A DNA stretch of 47,729 bases from CAZEAN01 sp964510225 (GTDB lineage: Bacteria; Planctomycetota; Planctomycetia; Isosphaerales; Isosphaeraceae), in NCBI GenBank assembly GCA_964510225.1, contig CAZEAN010000041.1, positions 1 through 47,729 of the forward strand. Direction: 5' to 3'. Positions 1 to 7,779 of the stretch are shown piece after piece. Both the position numbers and the translations under genes were made by a program. Every line of letters begins with the position of its first letter. Positions within the stretch are counted from its first letter, which is position 1. The notes beneath the pieces are model-generated. The model did no database searches, was not told the origin of the DNA, and saw only the letters and a program-made list of their open reading frames with translations.

Positions 1-45
1 GTTTCCTAAACCGTAGGTCGCAGTCTCGAATCCTTCCGGGCGCAT
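1..45 (+). pseudogene. Decayed tRNA-Arg-like 3' half (anticodon-loop CCT), cut by window edge
   Basis: The first 45 bases align by eye with the 3' half of the intact tRNA-Arg at 110-182: an anticodon loop reading TTCCTAA (anticodon CCT), a variable region, a T-arm and a 3' acceptor strand CGGGCGC. The T-stem is damaged: GCAGT against CCTTC leaves two mismatches, including the normally invariant G53-C61 pair, and T54 is replaced by C. The 5' half lies outside the window. It may be a pseudo-tRNA or a diverged tRNA-Arg(CCT); the broken T-stem favours decay. Confidence 0.5.
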
Positions 46-109
46 CTCACTTGAACACCGCGAGTCTGTAAATCCAGCGATCATCTCGATCAGTCGTTCC
101 ATCTTATTT

Positions 110-182
110 GCGCCCGTAGCTCAGTGGATAGAGCACCGGTCTTCTAAACCGATGGTCGCAGGTTCGAATCCTGCCGGGCGCG
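110..182 (+). tRNA. tRNA-Arg (anticodon TCT)
   Basis: A full cloverleaf can be drawn. The acceptor strand GCGCCCG pairs with CGGGCGC. The D-stem is GCTC/GAGC. The anticodon loop CTTCTAA carries TCT at positions 34-36. The T-arm is GCAGG-TTCGAAT-CCTGC, and the discriminator base is G. CCA is not encoded. The outermost anticodon-stem pair is C-A, the only mismatch seen. It decodes AGA/AGG arginine codons. Confidence 0.95.
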
Positions 183-438
183 TTTGGTACGATCCACCAA
201 GCCGAACGATTCTTTTCACTGGGTTTGACACTCAATCATCATTGAGGAAGTCCACCGCTTCTCCGGCGCCGTACAATTCGAAGGGTGCCTCCACATTATT
301 CTCCCGGCCAATTTCATCCAGTATCTTCTTCATCCTTGCAGCTTCCTACTTGAAGGTTGCTCCGGATGGGCCTTGTGTCTCCCCGGGTGGTGGCAAGGTC
401 TTCTTTAAGGATCAATAGGCTGGACCCTGAGTATTCCC

Positions 439-1194
439 ATGTCAGGTTCTGAAGAAATTCCGGTCTTTCGTGAAACGACCGAGGGGCATCGCCTCACTGA
501 GTTGCAGACCGACTGGCGACTCGTTCGTACGGCGCATGAGCCTGGTCCGGAAGGCAAGGCGGCCATGCGTGATTTGGTCGGCCGTTATCACGATGCCGTT
601 GAGAATTACCTTCGTTTGAAGCTCCGGGACGCAAACCTCGCTGATGAAGTCCTTCAGGAATTCTGGATCAAACTCCTGAATCATAAGCTGGCAGGTGCAG
701 ACAACAGTAAGGGACGCTTTCGGGATTATTTGCGGACCGTGCTGCACCGCTTGATTATCGATCATTTCCGAGGTCGGAAATCGATGCCGCTTCCACCAGG
801 TGATCTCTCAGATCCCTCGGTTCCGGACGTCGAGTTCGATCGAGTCTGGCGGGTTACGGTAATTGGTCGAGCGCTCGCGCGGCTCGACACCTACGAAGCG
901 AGTAATCGAAATAATCGCTATGCGCGAATTCTGGGACTAAGACGCCTCTATCCAGAAGCCTCAATCGAAGAACTTGTGGAGAAGTTGGCCCAGCACTCAG
1001 GTGACCATATTAGCCCGGAAGCATTTCGGAAGACGCTCCAGCGGGCTCGTACCAAGTTTATGGAACTCCTGATCCAAGAGCTCCGGGAAGGCATTTCCGA
1101 TCCCACCCAAGGCGAAATCGAAGCTGAAATCAATGATCTCGGCCTCCAGACACTCTACAAGCGCTACTTAGAAGAGTCGAAATCGCAGTCGTAA
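439..1194 (+). CDS. ECF-like RNA polymerase sigma factor (sigma-70 family)
   Basis: This 251-residue protein would bind core RNA polymerase and direct it to a subset of promoters. Residues about 40-110 look like sigma region 2: a helix with AMRDLVGRYHDAVENYLRLK, then DEVLQEFWIKLL and the RFRDYLRTVLHRLIIDHFR segment typical of the region 2.3/2.4 helices. Residues about 170-225 contain a putative region 4 helix-turn-helix ending in FRKTLQRARTKF, but it is diverged. No anti-sigma gene is adjacent. The ATG at 439 has no obvious Shine-Dalgarno. Sigma factors of this style, with a long variable linker, are abundant in planctomycetes. The target regulon cannot be read from the sequence. Confidence 0.8.
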   Translation: MSGSEEIPVFRETTEGHRLTELQTDWRLVRTAHEPGPEGKAAMRDLVGRYHDAVENYLRLKLRDANLADEVLQEFWIKLLNHKLAGADNSKGRFRDYLRTVLHRLIIDHFRGRKSMPLPPGDLSDPSVPDVEFDRVWRVTVIGRALARLDTYEASNRNNRYARILGLRRLYPEASIEELVEKLAQHSGDHISPEAFRKTLQRARTKFMELLIQELREGISDPTQGEIEAEINDLGLQTLYKRYLEESKSQS

Positions 1195-1335
1195 CACGTT
1201 CTTTGCTTCGCTGTGCCGTTGAATTTTCCTCCTTGACCCAGACTACCACCGATCCTACAGTTCTGTGGATCAATCTACGGATGTGGGATCAACTTTCTTG
1301 CCAGAAAAACTAGACCGGTCGTAGCTCTCCTACCA

Positions 1336-1370
1336 GGGCCTGCCCTGCCCGGCTAAATTCGCGCAGGCCC
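1336..1370 (+). promoter_or_regulatory. Inverted repeat in the csrA leader
   Basis: GGGCCTGC (1336-1343) is the exact reverse complement of GCAGGCCC (1363-1370), with a 19-base loop. It ends about 42 bases before the csrA start codon. No T-tract follows, so it is not a standard terminator. It could fold in the csrA leader and affect translation, but that is inference. Confidence 0.35.
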
Positions 1371-1412
1371 CGGAATGCCGATTTGATCGGTCCTACCCAT
1401 CGAGAATTGGAG

Positions 1413-1625
1413 ATGTTGGTTCTTTCTCGAAAGAAGAATGAAAGTATCATCATCGACGATCAGATCGTGATTACGATCGTAGAGATCCGGGGTGATAAAG
1501 TTCGGCTTGGGATCGAAGCTCCTCGTGATGTCGCGGTTCACCGTCGGGAAATTTACGAAGCGATCCGTAATCAGGCGGAGGAGTCAGGAACGCGTGCGAA
1601 ATTGCACGCTGATGAAGCCGATTAA
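1413..1625 (+). CDS. csrA: Carbon storage regulator CsrA
   Basis: CsrA is a small dimeric RNA-binding protein that binds GGA motifs in mRNA leaders and blocks or alters translation and stability. From the ATG at 1413 the protein starts with the near-invariant MLVLSRKKNESIII and continues through IVEIRGDKVRLGIEAPRDVAVHRREIYEAI, which covers the whole fold in 70 residues. A longer reading from a TTG at 1383 would add ten residues not found in the family, so 1413 is preferred; GGAG lies immediately before it. The gene stands alone between the sigma factor and a convergent DJ-1 gene. Confidence 0.95.
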   Translation: MLVLSRKKNESIIIDDQIVITIVEIRGDKVRLGIEAPRDVAVHRREIYEAIRNQAEESGTRAKLHADEAD

Positions 1626-1688
1626 GTCTGGTTTGAGTTGCGTCCAACAAGCTAGTAGGTAGTAACTTCGCAACTTCTTCCTTGTGAC

Positions 1689-2246
1689 CTAATCGCCCCC
1701 CACTGCCAAGAGTTGAACAAAGTCGCGCATCCAAGGACCGTTATCAGGCCAACCACGGACCATAATGACGTTCTGCGCTCGCACGACTTCCTGATCTACG
1801 AACTTCCCTCCAGCCCTTTCGACATCCGGCCTGAGATCTGGATAGCACGTCATCGTCATCCCGGATCCAAAACCGGCAGCAAGCAGAAGCAGTGGTCCGT
1901 GACAGTTGGCTGCGATCGGCTTTCCTGCCTCAAGAAAGTGCCTAACAATCTCGATAGCTTTGGGTTTGTTACGGAGAAACTCGGGTGCACGCCCACCCGG
2001 AAGAACAAGCCCATCGAACGTAGAAGGATCAACTTCATCGAGCCCAAGATCGGCGGCGACCAAATAGCCTGGCTTCTCGGTGTAAGTGTCAAAACCCGGC
2101 TCGAAGTCGTGAACCACCGAGAGAAATGTCCGACGCTCCGGCGCGACTATTTTCGTTTCCCAACCCTCTTCTTCAAGCCGAAACTTTGCATAATAGATCT
2201 CCTGCGACTCACCCGCATCACCGGTCAAGATGAGAATAGACTTCAT
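1689..2246 (-). CDS. DJ-1/PfpI family protein (class I glutamine amidotransferase-like)
   Basis: The 185-residue protein has the DJ-1/PfpI flavodoxin-like fold, a family that includes intracellular proteases, deglycase-like enzymes and chaperones. The nucleophile elbow IAANCHGPLLLLAAG carries Cys115 followed by His116, and Glu13 in GDAGESQEI is the acidic residue that usually contacts the Cys. The loop LVLPGGRAPEFLR is characteristic. The ATG at 2246 is chosen over the upstream start at 2267 because MKSILILTGD is the normal beginning and TAAGG lies 8 bases upstream of it. It is convergent with csrA. The exact reaction cannot be assigned. Confidence 0.88.
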   Translation of the reverse strand: MKSILILTGDAGESQEIYYAKFRLEEEGWETKIVAPERRTFLSVVHDFEPGFDTYTEKPGYLVAADLGLDEVDPSTFDGLVLPGGRAPEFLRNKPKAIEIVRHFLEAGKPIAANCHGPLLLLAAGFGSGMTMTCYPDLRPDVERAGGKFVDQEVVRAQNVIMVRGWPDNGPWMRDFVQLLAVGGD

Positions 2247-2419
2247 CGGACGAACCTTAAGCCCCAAGGAACTGTCAGTGAATCGGTAGGGACAATCTAT
2301 CCTCGTTCGATTGCCTTGATCAAGTCACTCGACCAGACGAGTCCTCGAAGACTTGACCGAACGTCCAAATTTACCATAATAGAATTCCCATCAATCAAAC
2401 GATATGCAAGTTGATTCTT

Positions 2420-2491
2420 GGCCCCGTCGTCTAGCGGTTAGGACACAGGTCTTTCACACCTGTAACGCGGGTTCGATTCCCGTCGGGGTCA
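2420..2491 (+). tRNA. tRNA-Glu (anticodon TTC)
   Basis: The acceptor GGCCCCG pairs with CGGGGTC (one G-U pair). The D-arm begins TCGTCT and the anticodon arm is CAGGT-CTTTCAC-ACCTG with TTC at 34-36. The T-arm is GCGGG-TTCGATT-CCCGT and the discriminator is A. No CCA is encoded. It sits between the divergent start of the DJ-1 gene and the 3' end of the convergent deacetylase gene. Confidence 0.95.
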
Positions 2492-2507
2492 CTTCTGCTA
2501 TTTAGAG

Positions 2508-3482
2508 TCAAATGTTCCGTTTATTTTCCTTCTGAACCCCTAGCGTTGTCAGGTGAGATTCAACACAGCCGGCTAGGATCCCCGTGTTGTAACCACCCTC
2601 TAAAATACTTACTAACCTTCCTGAGGCGTGGTTTTCGGCGACTTCGAGAACCGCTTGGCCCATCACCTCAAAGTCTTCGATTTCAAGTCCGAGATCACCC
2701 ACCGGATCGTCTCGGTGGGCGTCAAACCCCGCGCTCAAGATGACAAGTTCTGGCCTCATTTGATCCGAGATCGATTCGAGGGCTGTGATGAACGATTGGC
2801 AGATCTCTCGTCTGGAGGTCCCCTCCTTGGTCGGGAGATTGAGGGTTGTGCCGAGACCCGGACCAGTCCCGGTCTCATCCGCCATGCCGGTTCCAGGATA
2901 AAACGGGTGTCGATGGATTGAGAGGAACCCGACTCGTGGGTCTTCATAGAAGATTTCTTGGGTTCCGTTGCCATGATGGACATCCCAATCGACGATGAGG
3001 ACTCGATTAAGCTCTTTTGCCTCCAGCGCCTCTGCTGCTCCCAAGGCAGCATTGGCATAGTGACAAAACCCCATGGCTTGGTCGGGACGTGCATGATGCC
3101 CCGGGGGTCGCGTCGCACAAAAGGCGATCCGCTGCTCACTCTCGAAGACTGCCCGGACTGCTTCGATTGCAGACCCTGCCGCCAACCGTGAGGCAGTCAA
3201 TGATCCCGGTCCGACCCAGGTATCTGCCTCAATCCGGCCGCCACCCCGATTGGCATATTCTTCAAGATACCTCAGGTACGACTTCGAATGGACTCGGCGG
3301 AGTTCTTCCTCAGTGGCTTCGCGGACAATTCCGGGCGCACATGCTGCGTCGAGACCCGTTCGTTCAAGATGGCGGAGTACACTCAACAAGCGCTCCGGCC
3401 GCTCCGGATGACGATACGGAGCAACATGGTCGAGCATCCGAGAGTCAGAAAAAAGTTGCACCCGAGGAACGCTCGAGGTCAT
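2508..3482 (-). CDS. Histone deacetylase family (acetylpolyamine/AcuC-like) hydrolase
   Basis: This 324-residue protein covers the whole arginase-deacetylase fold. The zinc-dependent active site is intact: RPPGHHA (residues 125-131) supplies the two catalytic histidines, DWDVHHGNGTQ (165-175) supplies Asp and His zinc ligands, SAGFDAHRDDP supplies the second Asp ligand, and LEGGYN carries the Tyr that polarises the acetyl group. Family members remove acetyl groups from lysines or polyamines; which substrate applies is not visible. AGGAAG lies 10 bases upstream of the ATG at 3482. It is divergent from the glycosyltransferase gene. Confidence 0.93.
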   Translation of the reverse strand: MTSSVPRVQLFSDSRMLDHVAPYRHPERPERLLSVLRHLERTGLDAACAPGIVREATEEELRRVHSKSYLRYLEEYANRGGGRIEADTWVGPGSLTASRLAAGSAIEAVRAVFESEQRIAFCATRPPGHHARPDQAMGFCHYANAALGAAEALEAKELNRVLIVDWDVHHGNGTQEIFYEDPRVGFLSIHRHPFYPGTGMADETGTGPGLGTTLNLPTKEGTSRREICQSFITALESISDQMRPELVILSAGFDAHRDDPVGDLGLEIEDFEVMGQAVLEVAENHASGRLVSILEGGYNTGILAGCVESHLTTLGVQKENKRNI

Positions 3483-3589
3483 GATCTACTCACTTCCTAG
3501 GGAGTGATTCCGGAGATCCATTGATCAGTGAATAGTTCAACGTAAGCTGGTGATGTCGAAGAGGTCAATGGATCAGCTCTCGACCCTTC

Positions 3590-5443
3590 ATGAGTCGGTT
3601 TCACGTGGAACGAGTTCATTCGAAACGGGAGCTGAAAACGCTGGCGATGTCGGGAACTCCTCAGCTTAGTCGACTAGAAATGGGTTGGATTCTTGGACTC
3701 ACGCTCCTCGCTGCGCTCATACGATTGATTCATTATGGAAGCTTGGGGATCGACCACTTTGATGAAGGAATCTACGCTCAGGCTGGGTTCTGGGTTTACC
3801 AACCAGGTGGGATCCGCGACCTCTCACCGAGCCTTATTCCGTATGCCCCTCCTGGTTTCCCGATCCTCATTGGCCTGCTCTATGCGCTCATTGGACCCTC
3901 CGATTTAGCCCCAATTCTCGTCTCCACTGTTGCTGGAGTCCTTACGGTACCGGCTGTCGGGTGGTTTGGGCGGAGGGCTTTTGGTCCCGGAGCAGGACTG
4001 GGAGCCGCAGCGTTGGCTGCACTTTCAGGACCACATATCTTAGCCTCTCGCGTCGCTCTAACAGATGCACTCCTCCTGCTCTTCTGGATCCTTGCGCTAG
4101 GATTCGGATTAAAGTTTCTTGAGCAACCCAAGGTTTCTCGCGCCGTTCTCTTTGGCTTCCTCGTCGGTCTGGCACAGTTAGTGAAGTACAGCGGTTGGCT
4201 CACGGGTCTTATCGTCGTAGTCACTCTTCTTTCTGGCTTGAGGACCAACCGTCACCAGATCAATGGTTGGCTTCGGACACTTGGATTAGGAATTCTGGGA
4301 GCGATCGTAGCGGGCTTGGTTTACTTGCCTTGGTTCCTCTATGTCGAGGAGCAAACAGGCTACAGATCGTTGATGGCTCACCACGCCAGTTACGTGGATG
4401 GCCCCTCCGCTTGGTGGCGAAACTGGTCCCGGCAAATGAGTCAATCGATCGCTCTGGAAGGGCCTTTGTTCGGTCCGGTCCGATGGTCGAGCCTCAGCCT
4501 TGGATTAGCTTGGGTGGCAGCAGCGTGCGTTGTCGTCGGAAGGATGTCAGCAATTCAGCTACGGTTCTCGCTGAAGTCATTACTCCTTGTGCTCGGCCCT
4601 GGAGTAGGGCTCTCCTTGACTGCGCCGACGGACCTCGCATGGTGGATCGCCTTGGGGTGGGTCCCGTTCCTCCTAGTGAGCAAGGAACCTTCCGCACGCT
4701 TGACCGGCATTTGGTGGCTTCTGATGGCCGTCATCACGCCGCTCTATCACCCATATCCCCGACTTTGGCTCCCGGCATTGGCGTCAAGTTGGGTATTAGG
4801 TGGAGGTCTTTTGACCATCTTAGCTCGGGGCCTTGGTCAGTTCTTGTTTAAAATAGTTAACGAACCTGAGGATTCAGGAGTCGGAGGAAAGCGAATTCGG
4901 ACCTGCCTCGTCGCGCTGCTCCTCGGAGTTTTTAGCGCAGTATTCATCCCCTGGGCTTGGCCTGTGGTGAAGCCATTCCCAAACCTCTTTGTCCGGAGTG
5001 ATGGTCTGGAGACGATGGTCGATCAGTTGGATTTGGGAACCGGGCCCAGGCGCTCGATAACTCCCGTTGCGATCAAAGGACGCCCCTCGGTCTTGTTTTA
5101 TCTGGGCAAAGCTGGACTGCCATACCGAGTCTATGACGAGCTTTCGCCAATGTTCGTCCCGATGGCCCCTGGGGCAACCAATATCATTGATCCTGCGCAA
5201 GGGAATACGCGGGCTGAGGTAGCTCGAGTGATCGATGACTCATCAGGCTGGATCCTCAGTGCAGAACTTACCGTACCTCTTTCTCTTTCTACGCTTCTGA
5301 ATGTCTCGCCCGATGTAATTTATGATCCTAACTTAAGGCGGCTCAGTAGCGATCAGACCAAGAACAGTGAAACAGAGAACGACAGACAAATCCCCGAGGA
5401 TTGGGCTGGGTCATGCACCTTCTTGATCTATCGGAACGAATGA
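3590..5443 (+). CDS. Polytopic GT39/ArnT-like glycosyltransferase
   Basis: This 617-residue membrane protein resembles the dolichyl/polyprenyl-phosphate-mannose-dependent glycosyltransferases (GT39/PMT, GT83/ArnT, PF13231). The first membrane span (about 31-48) is followed by HFDEGIYAQAG, whose Asp58-Glu59 pair matches the catalytic acidic pair in the first periplasmic loop of the family. About eleven hydrophobic segments follow, then a soluble C-terminal domain of about 150 residues. Such enzymes move a sugar from a lipid carrier to a protein or lipid outside the membrane. The ATG at 3590 has no clear ribosome site; an in-frame ATG at 3647 is equally plausible and would leave the parS-like site at 3597 upstream of the gene. 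Confidence 0.8.
   Translation: MSRFHVERVHSKRELKTLAMSGTPQLSRLEMGWILGLTLLAALIRLIHYGSLGIDHFDEGIYAQAGFWVYQPGGIRDLSPSLIPYAPPGFPILIGLLYALIGPSDLAPILVSTVAGVLTVPAVGWFGRRAFGPGAGLGAAALAALSGPHILASRVALTDALLLLFWILALGFGLKFLEQPKVSRAVLFGFLVGLAQLVKYSGWLTGLIVVVTLLSGLRTNRHQINGWLRTLGLGILGAIVAGLVYLPWFLYVEEQTGYRSLMAHHASYVDGPSAWWRNWSRQMSQSIALEGPLFGPVRWSSLSLGLAWVAAACVVVGRMSAIQLRFSLKSLLLVLGPGVGLSLTAPTDLAWWIALGWVPFLLVSKEPSARLTGIWWLLMAVITPLYHPYPRLWLPALASSWVLGGGLLTILARGLGQFLFKIVNEPEDSGVGGKRIRTCLVALLLGVFSAVFIPWAWPVVKPFPNLFVRSDGLETMVDQLDLGTGPRRSITPVAIKGRPSVLFYLGKAGLPYRVYDELSPMFVPMAPGATNIIDPAQGNTRAEVARVIDDSSGWILSAELTVPLSLSTLLNVSPDVIYDPNLRRLSSDQTKNSETENDRQIPEDWAGSCTFLIYRNE
3597..3612. other. Candidate parS (ParB-binding) site
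   Basis: GTTTCACGTGGAAC at 3598-3611 matches the parS core consensus GTTTCACGTGAAAC at 13 of 14 positions. It lies 2 kb upstream of parA. ParB loads CTP-dependently at such sites. It overlaps the first codons of the longer reading of the glycosyltransferase gene. Confidence 0.6.
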
Positions 5444-5636
5444 CGACTACAAACGAGAGCGGCCGCGTCGCCTCGTCAGATTGAGCTTTACATGGGCGGT
5501 CTCGATCGCTAAATTCCCAAAGCGAATGATGGGCAAGGACGCCCCTCTGATGCTTCGAGCAGTTCACCATGCTACCTTCCTGCGTCCTTGTCTAGGTTGG
5601 GATCTCTTTCCAGCGTAGGCTGAGGGCATTTGAGTC

Positions 5637-6383
5637 GTGGCTAAGGTGATCAGCGTTGCGAATCAGAAGGGCGGAGTCGGCAAAACGACGACTGCCATCA
5701 ATCTTGCCGCTGGACTCGCCAAGGCTGGCCGGTCTTCCTTGGTGATCGACGTCGATCCTCAGTGTAATGCGACGAGTGGACTCGGGATCGAGCCGGCCGA
5801 GCGTCATCCGTTACTCTCTGGTAAGCCACTCGCCGAATCAATTGTCGAGACAACTCAGCCCGGCCTTTGGGTCTTGCCGGGTTCACTGAGCCTGGCGGAT
5901 GCCGATGCACTCTCGGCCTCGAATCGACAGCGTGCCTCTGAGCTCCGTCAGCAACTCGTTCATGAACTCGCCAGCTTTTTCATCATTCTCATCGATTGCC
6001 CACCGTCACTCGGTCAGTTGACCCGAGCCTCACTTGGCGCCTCTCACCAAGTGTACATCCCAATCCAATGCGAATACTTCGCGATGGAAGGGCTCTCCCA
6101 TATCATTGAGCTTGCTCGACAAACTAAGTCGCGAGACAACCGGAAGCTTGAAATTGGCGGGATCGTCCTCACGATGTTCGATCCTGAACTGGAGCTTGCG
6201 CAAGAAGTCGCTAATGAAGTCCGGGGCTATTTTGATGACGCCGTCTTTGAAACAATCATCCCACGAGATGTTTACATCAGTGAAGCACCAAGCCACGGCC
6301 TCAGCGTGATCGATTACGCCCCAAGGGCCAGGGGGGCCCGGGCCTATTCGGAGCTAACCCTGGAGGTCTTGGACCGTGACTAA
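5637..6383 (+). CDS. parA: ParA/Soj chromosome-partitioning ATPase
   Basis: ParA is an ATPase that coats the nucleoid and, with ParB bound at parS, separates new replication origins. The 248-residue protein opens with the deviant Walker A motif KGGVGKTTT (residues 11-19, with the signature Lys11), then DVDPQCNATSG and the Walker B-like IILIDCPPSLG, and it matches a chromosomal Soj in length, lacking the N-terminal HTH of plasmid ParA. It starts with GTG at 5637. The 3' end overlaps parB by 8 bases, so the two are translationally coupled. Confidence 0.95.
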   Translation: MAKVISVANQKGGVGKTTTAINLAAGLAKAGRSSLVIDVDPQCNATSGLGIEPAERHPLLSGKPLAESIVETTQPGLWVLPGSLSLADADALSASNRQRASELRQQLVHELASFFIILIDCPPSLGQLTRASLGASHQVYIPIQCEYFAMEGLSHIIELARQTKSRDNRKLEIGGIVLTMFDPELELAQEVANEVRGYFDDAVFETIIPRDVYISEAPSHGLSVIDYAPRARGARAYSELTLEVLDRD

Positions 6384-7290
6384 GAAACGTCTTGGACGTG
6401 GGCTCTCGGCATTACTCGGAACAGAAGAGGGTGGGTTCGAGGCAGGATCGCTGGAAGCGGCCGAGCTCATCCACTTGGCGGTCGACCAAATCGATCCCAA
6501 CCCCTTTCAACCTCGCCGGTCGTTCGACCCCGATGAGATCGCTTCACTCGCCGACTCACTCCGTCAACACGGCATGCTCCAGCCGATCTTAGTGCGGAGC
6601 GTCGGAACTCGCTATCAAATCATTGCCGGCGAACGAAGGCTCCGCGCGGCAGTTGAAGCGCACCTTGCCGAAGTACCCGCGCGAGTTCTTGAGCTTGATG
6701 ATCAGCGAGTCAATGAACTGGCGATTGTAGAGAACCTCCAGCGAAAAGATCTGAACGCCATCGAGAAAGCCCAAGCGTTCCGAAACTACCTTGATTCGTA
6801 TGGCGGGACCCAAGAAGAACTCGCGAGCCGACTTGGTATCGATCGTTCTACCCTGACAAACTTGCTCCGACTCCTTGAGCTTCCTGAAGAGCTCCGCGAG
6901 GCAGTGATGAGCGAACAAATCAGCTCAGGCCATGCGAGGGCTCTGCTCGCGATCCAAGATCCAGGAGAGCAACGAGCGGCCTGCCAACGCGTAATCGATG
7001 ATCGATTGACTGTCAGACAAACGGAAGCCCTAGTCAGGACGGGTGAACCGACACCCGCTCGGACTCGAGTCCGACGAGAAGATGGACATGAACAACGGGC
7101 GCCACATGTCCTCGATCTCGAAGAGCAATTAAAGACACGGTTCGAAACAAGTGTTCAGATTCGGGTGAAAAGTCAAGACCGTGGGCAGATCGTGATCAAC
7201 TTCAAGAACCGCGATGACTTCGAACGCATCACGGGATTGATCACGAACGCCGAATGGAATCCGGGACCTCAATCGTTAGCCGAAGCCTGA
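6376..7290 (+). CDS. parB: ParB/Spo0J chromosome-partitioning protein (CTPase clamp)
   Basis: This 304-residue protein has the three ParB parts. The N-terminal CTP-binding domain carries NPFQPRR, LQPILVR and the GERRLRAA box. The central helix-turn-helix (GTQEELASRLGIDRSTLTNLLRLLELP) recognises parS. A C-terminal dimerisation region begins near LDLEEQLKTRF. The start MTKKRLGRGLSALLG is the standard amphipathic, ParA-stimulating N-terminus; it begins with GTG at 6376 inside the end of parA. Together with the parS-like sites nearby this is a chromosomal ParABS system. Confidence 0.96.
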   Translation: MTKKRLGRGLSALLGTEEGGFEAGSLEAAELIHLAVDQIDPNPFQPRRSFDPDEIASLADSLRQHGMLQPILVRSVGTRYQIIAGERRLRAAVEAHLAEVPARVLELDDQRVNELAIVENLQRKDLNAIEKAQAFRNYLDSYGGTQEELASRLGIDRSTLTNLLRLLELPEELREAVMSEQISSGHARALLAIQDPGEQRAACQRVIDDRLTVRQTEALVRTGEPTPARTRVRREDGHEQRAPHVLDLEEQLKTRFETSVQIRVKSQDRGQIVINFKNRDDFERITGLITNAEWNPGPQSLAEA

Positions 7291-7779
7291 GATCATTGCC
7301 TTTCGAGATTGGTTCAAGTACAGCCTTCGAGAGACCACGGAATTGGGAATAATAGGTTGCGATCAAAAGGGGAGATTCTGGAGGCATGAACACCGGGGCG
7401 CAGAGTTCTTCCCATTTCAATGGCTCAGCGTCAGGTGTATGAGAACTCTGGTGAGCACTCCTCCCCATTTCTGACTGGTCTCTCATCGGCTCGTTACGAT
7501 AAACTCAGTCTATCCAGACCAGCTCTCAACTTCAGTATGACAAGTGGGAAGTCGTCGGAGCATCCCACGTTTCGCTGTTCCAAGTACGACAGCAATTCAC
7601 ATTGAGCGAGGTATATTTCACCCTTGTTTCTCGATTTCCCTGCTCCTCGGCATTGTGCTTGCTTGTTGGTGTCTAGGTCAGCGTTGATTTGTGTCAGAAC
7701 CAGTCATCACACACCCAAGTCTGAGACCAGTTCGACACGGGAGCCCTCAGTTCGTTCCTTGAACGAAAGCTAGGAGGCC
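7291..7779. other. 489-base gap between parB and the kinase-like gene
   Basis: No convincing gene is seen. A 7-bp hairpin (TTCGTTC at 7751-7757, GAACGAA at 7761-7767) lies just before the ribosome site AGGAGG (7772-7777) of the next gene and could affect its translation. An 18-codon reading frame at 7386 has GGAGG only one base from its ATG and is not claimed as a gene. Confidence 0.5.

Noticed and set aside
1251..1271. Imperfect hairpin as terminator of the sigma factor gene
   Set aside because: The stem has a bulge and no T-tract follows.
1713..2414. 233-codon plus-strand frame
   Set aside because: It lies opposite the DJ-1/PfpI gene, whose catalytic motifs are clear, and it has no domain of its own.
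7386..7442. 18-codon small gene after parB
   Set aside because: The ribosome-like GGAGG is only one base from the ATG, and the peptide has no recognisable feature.
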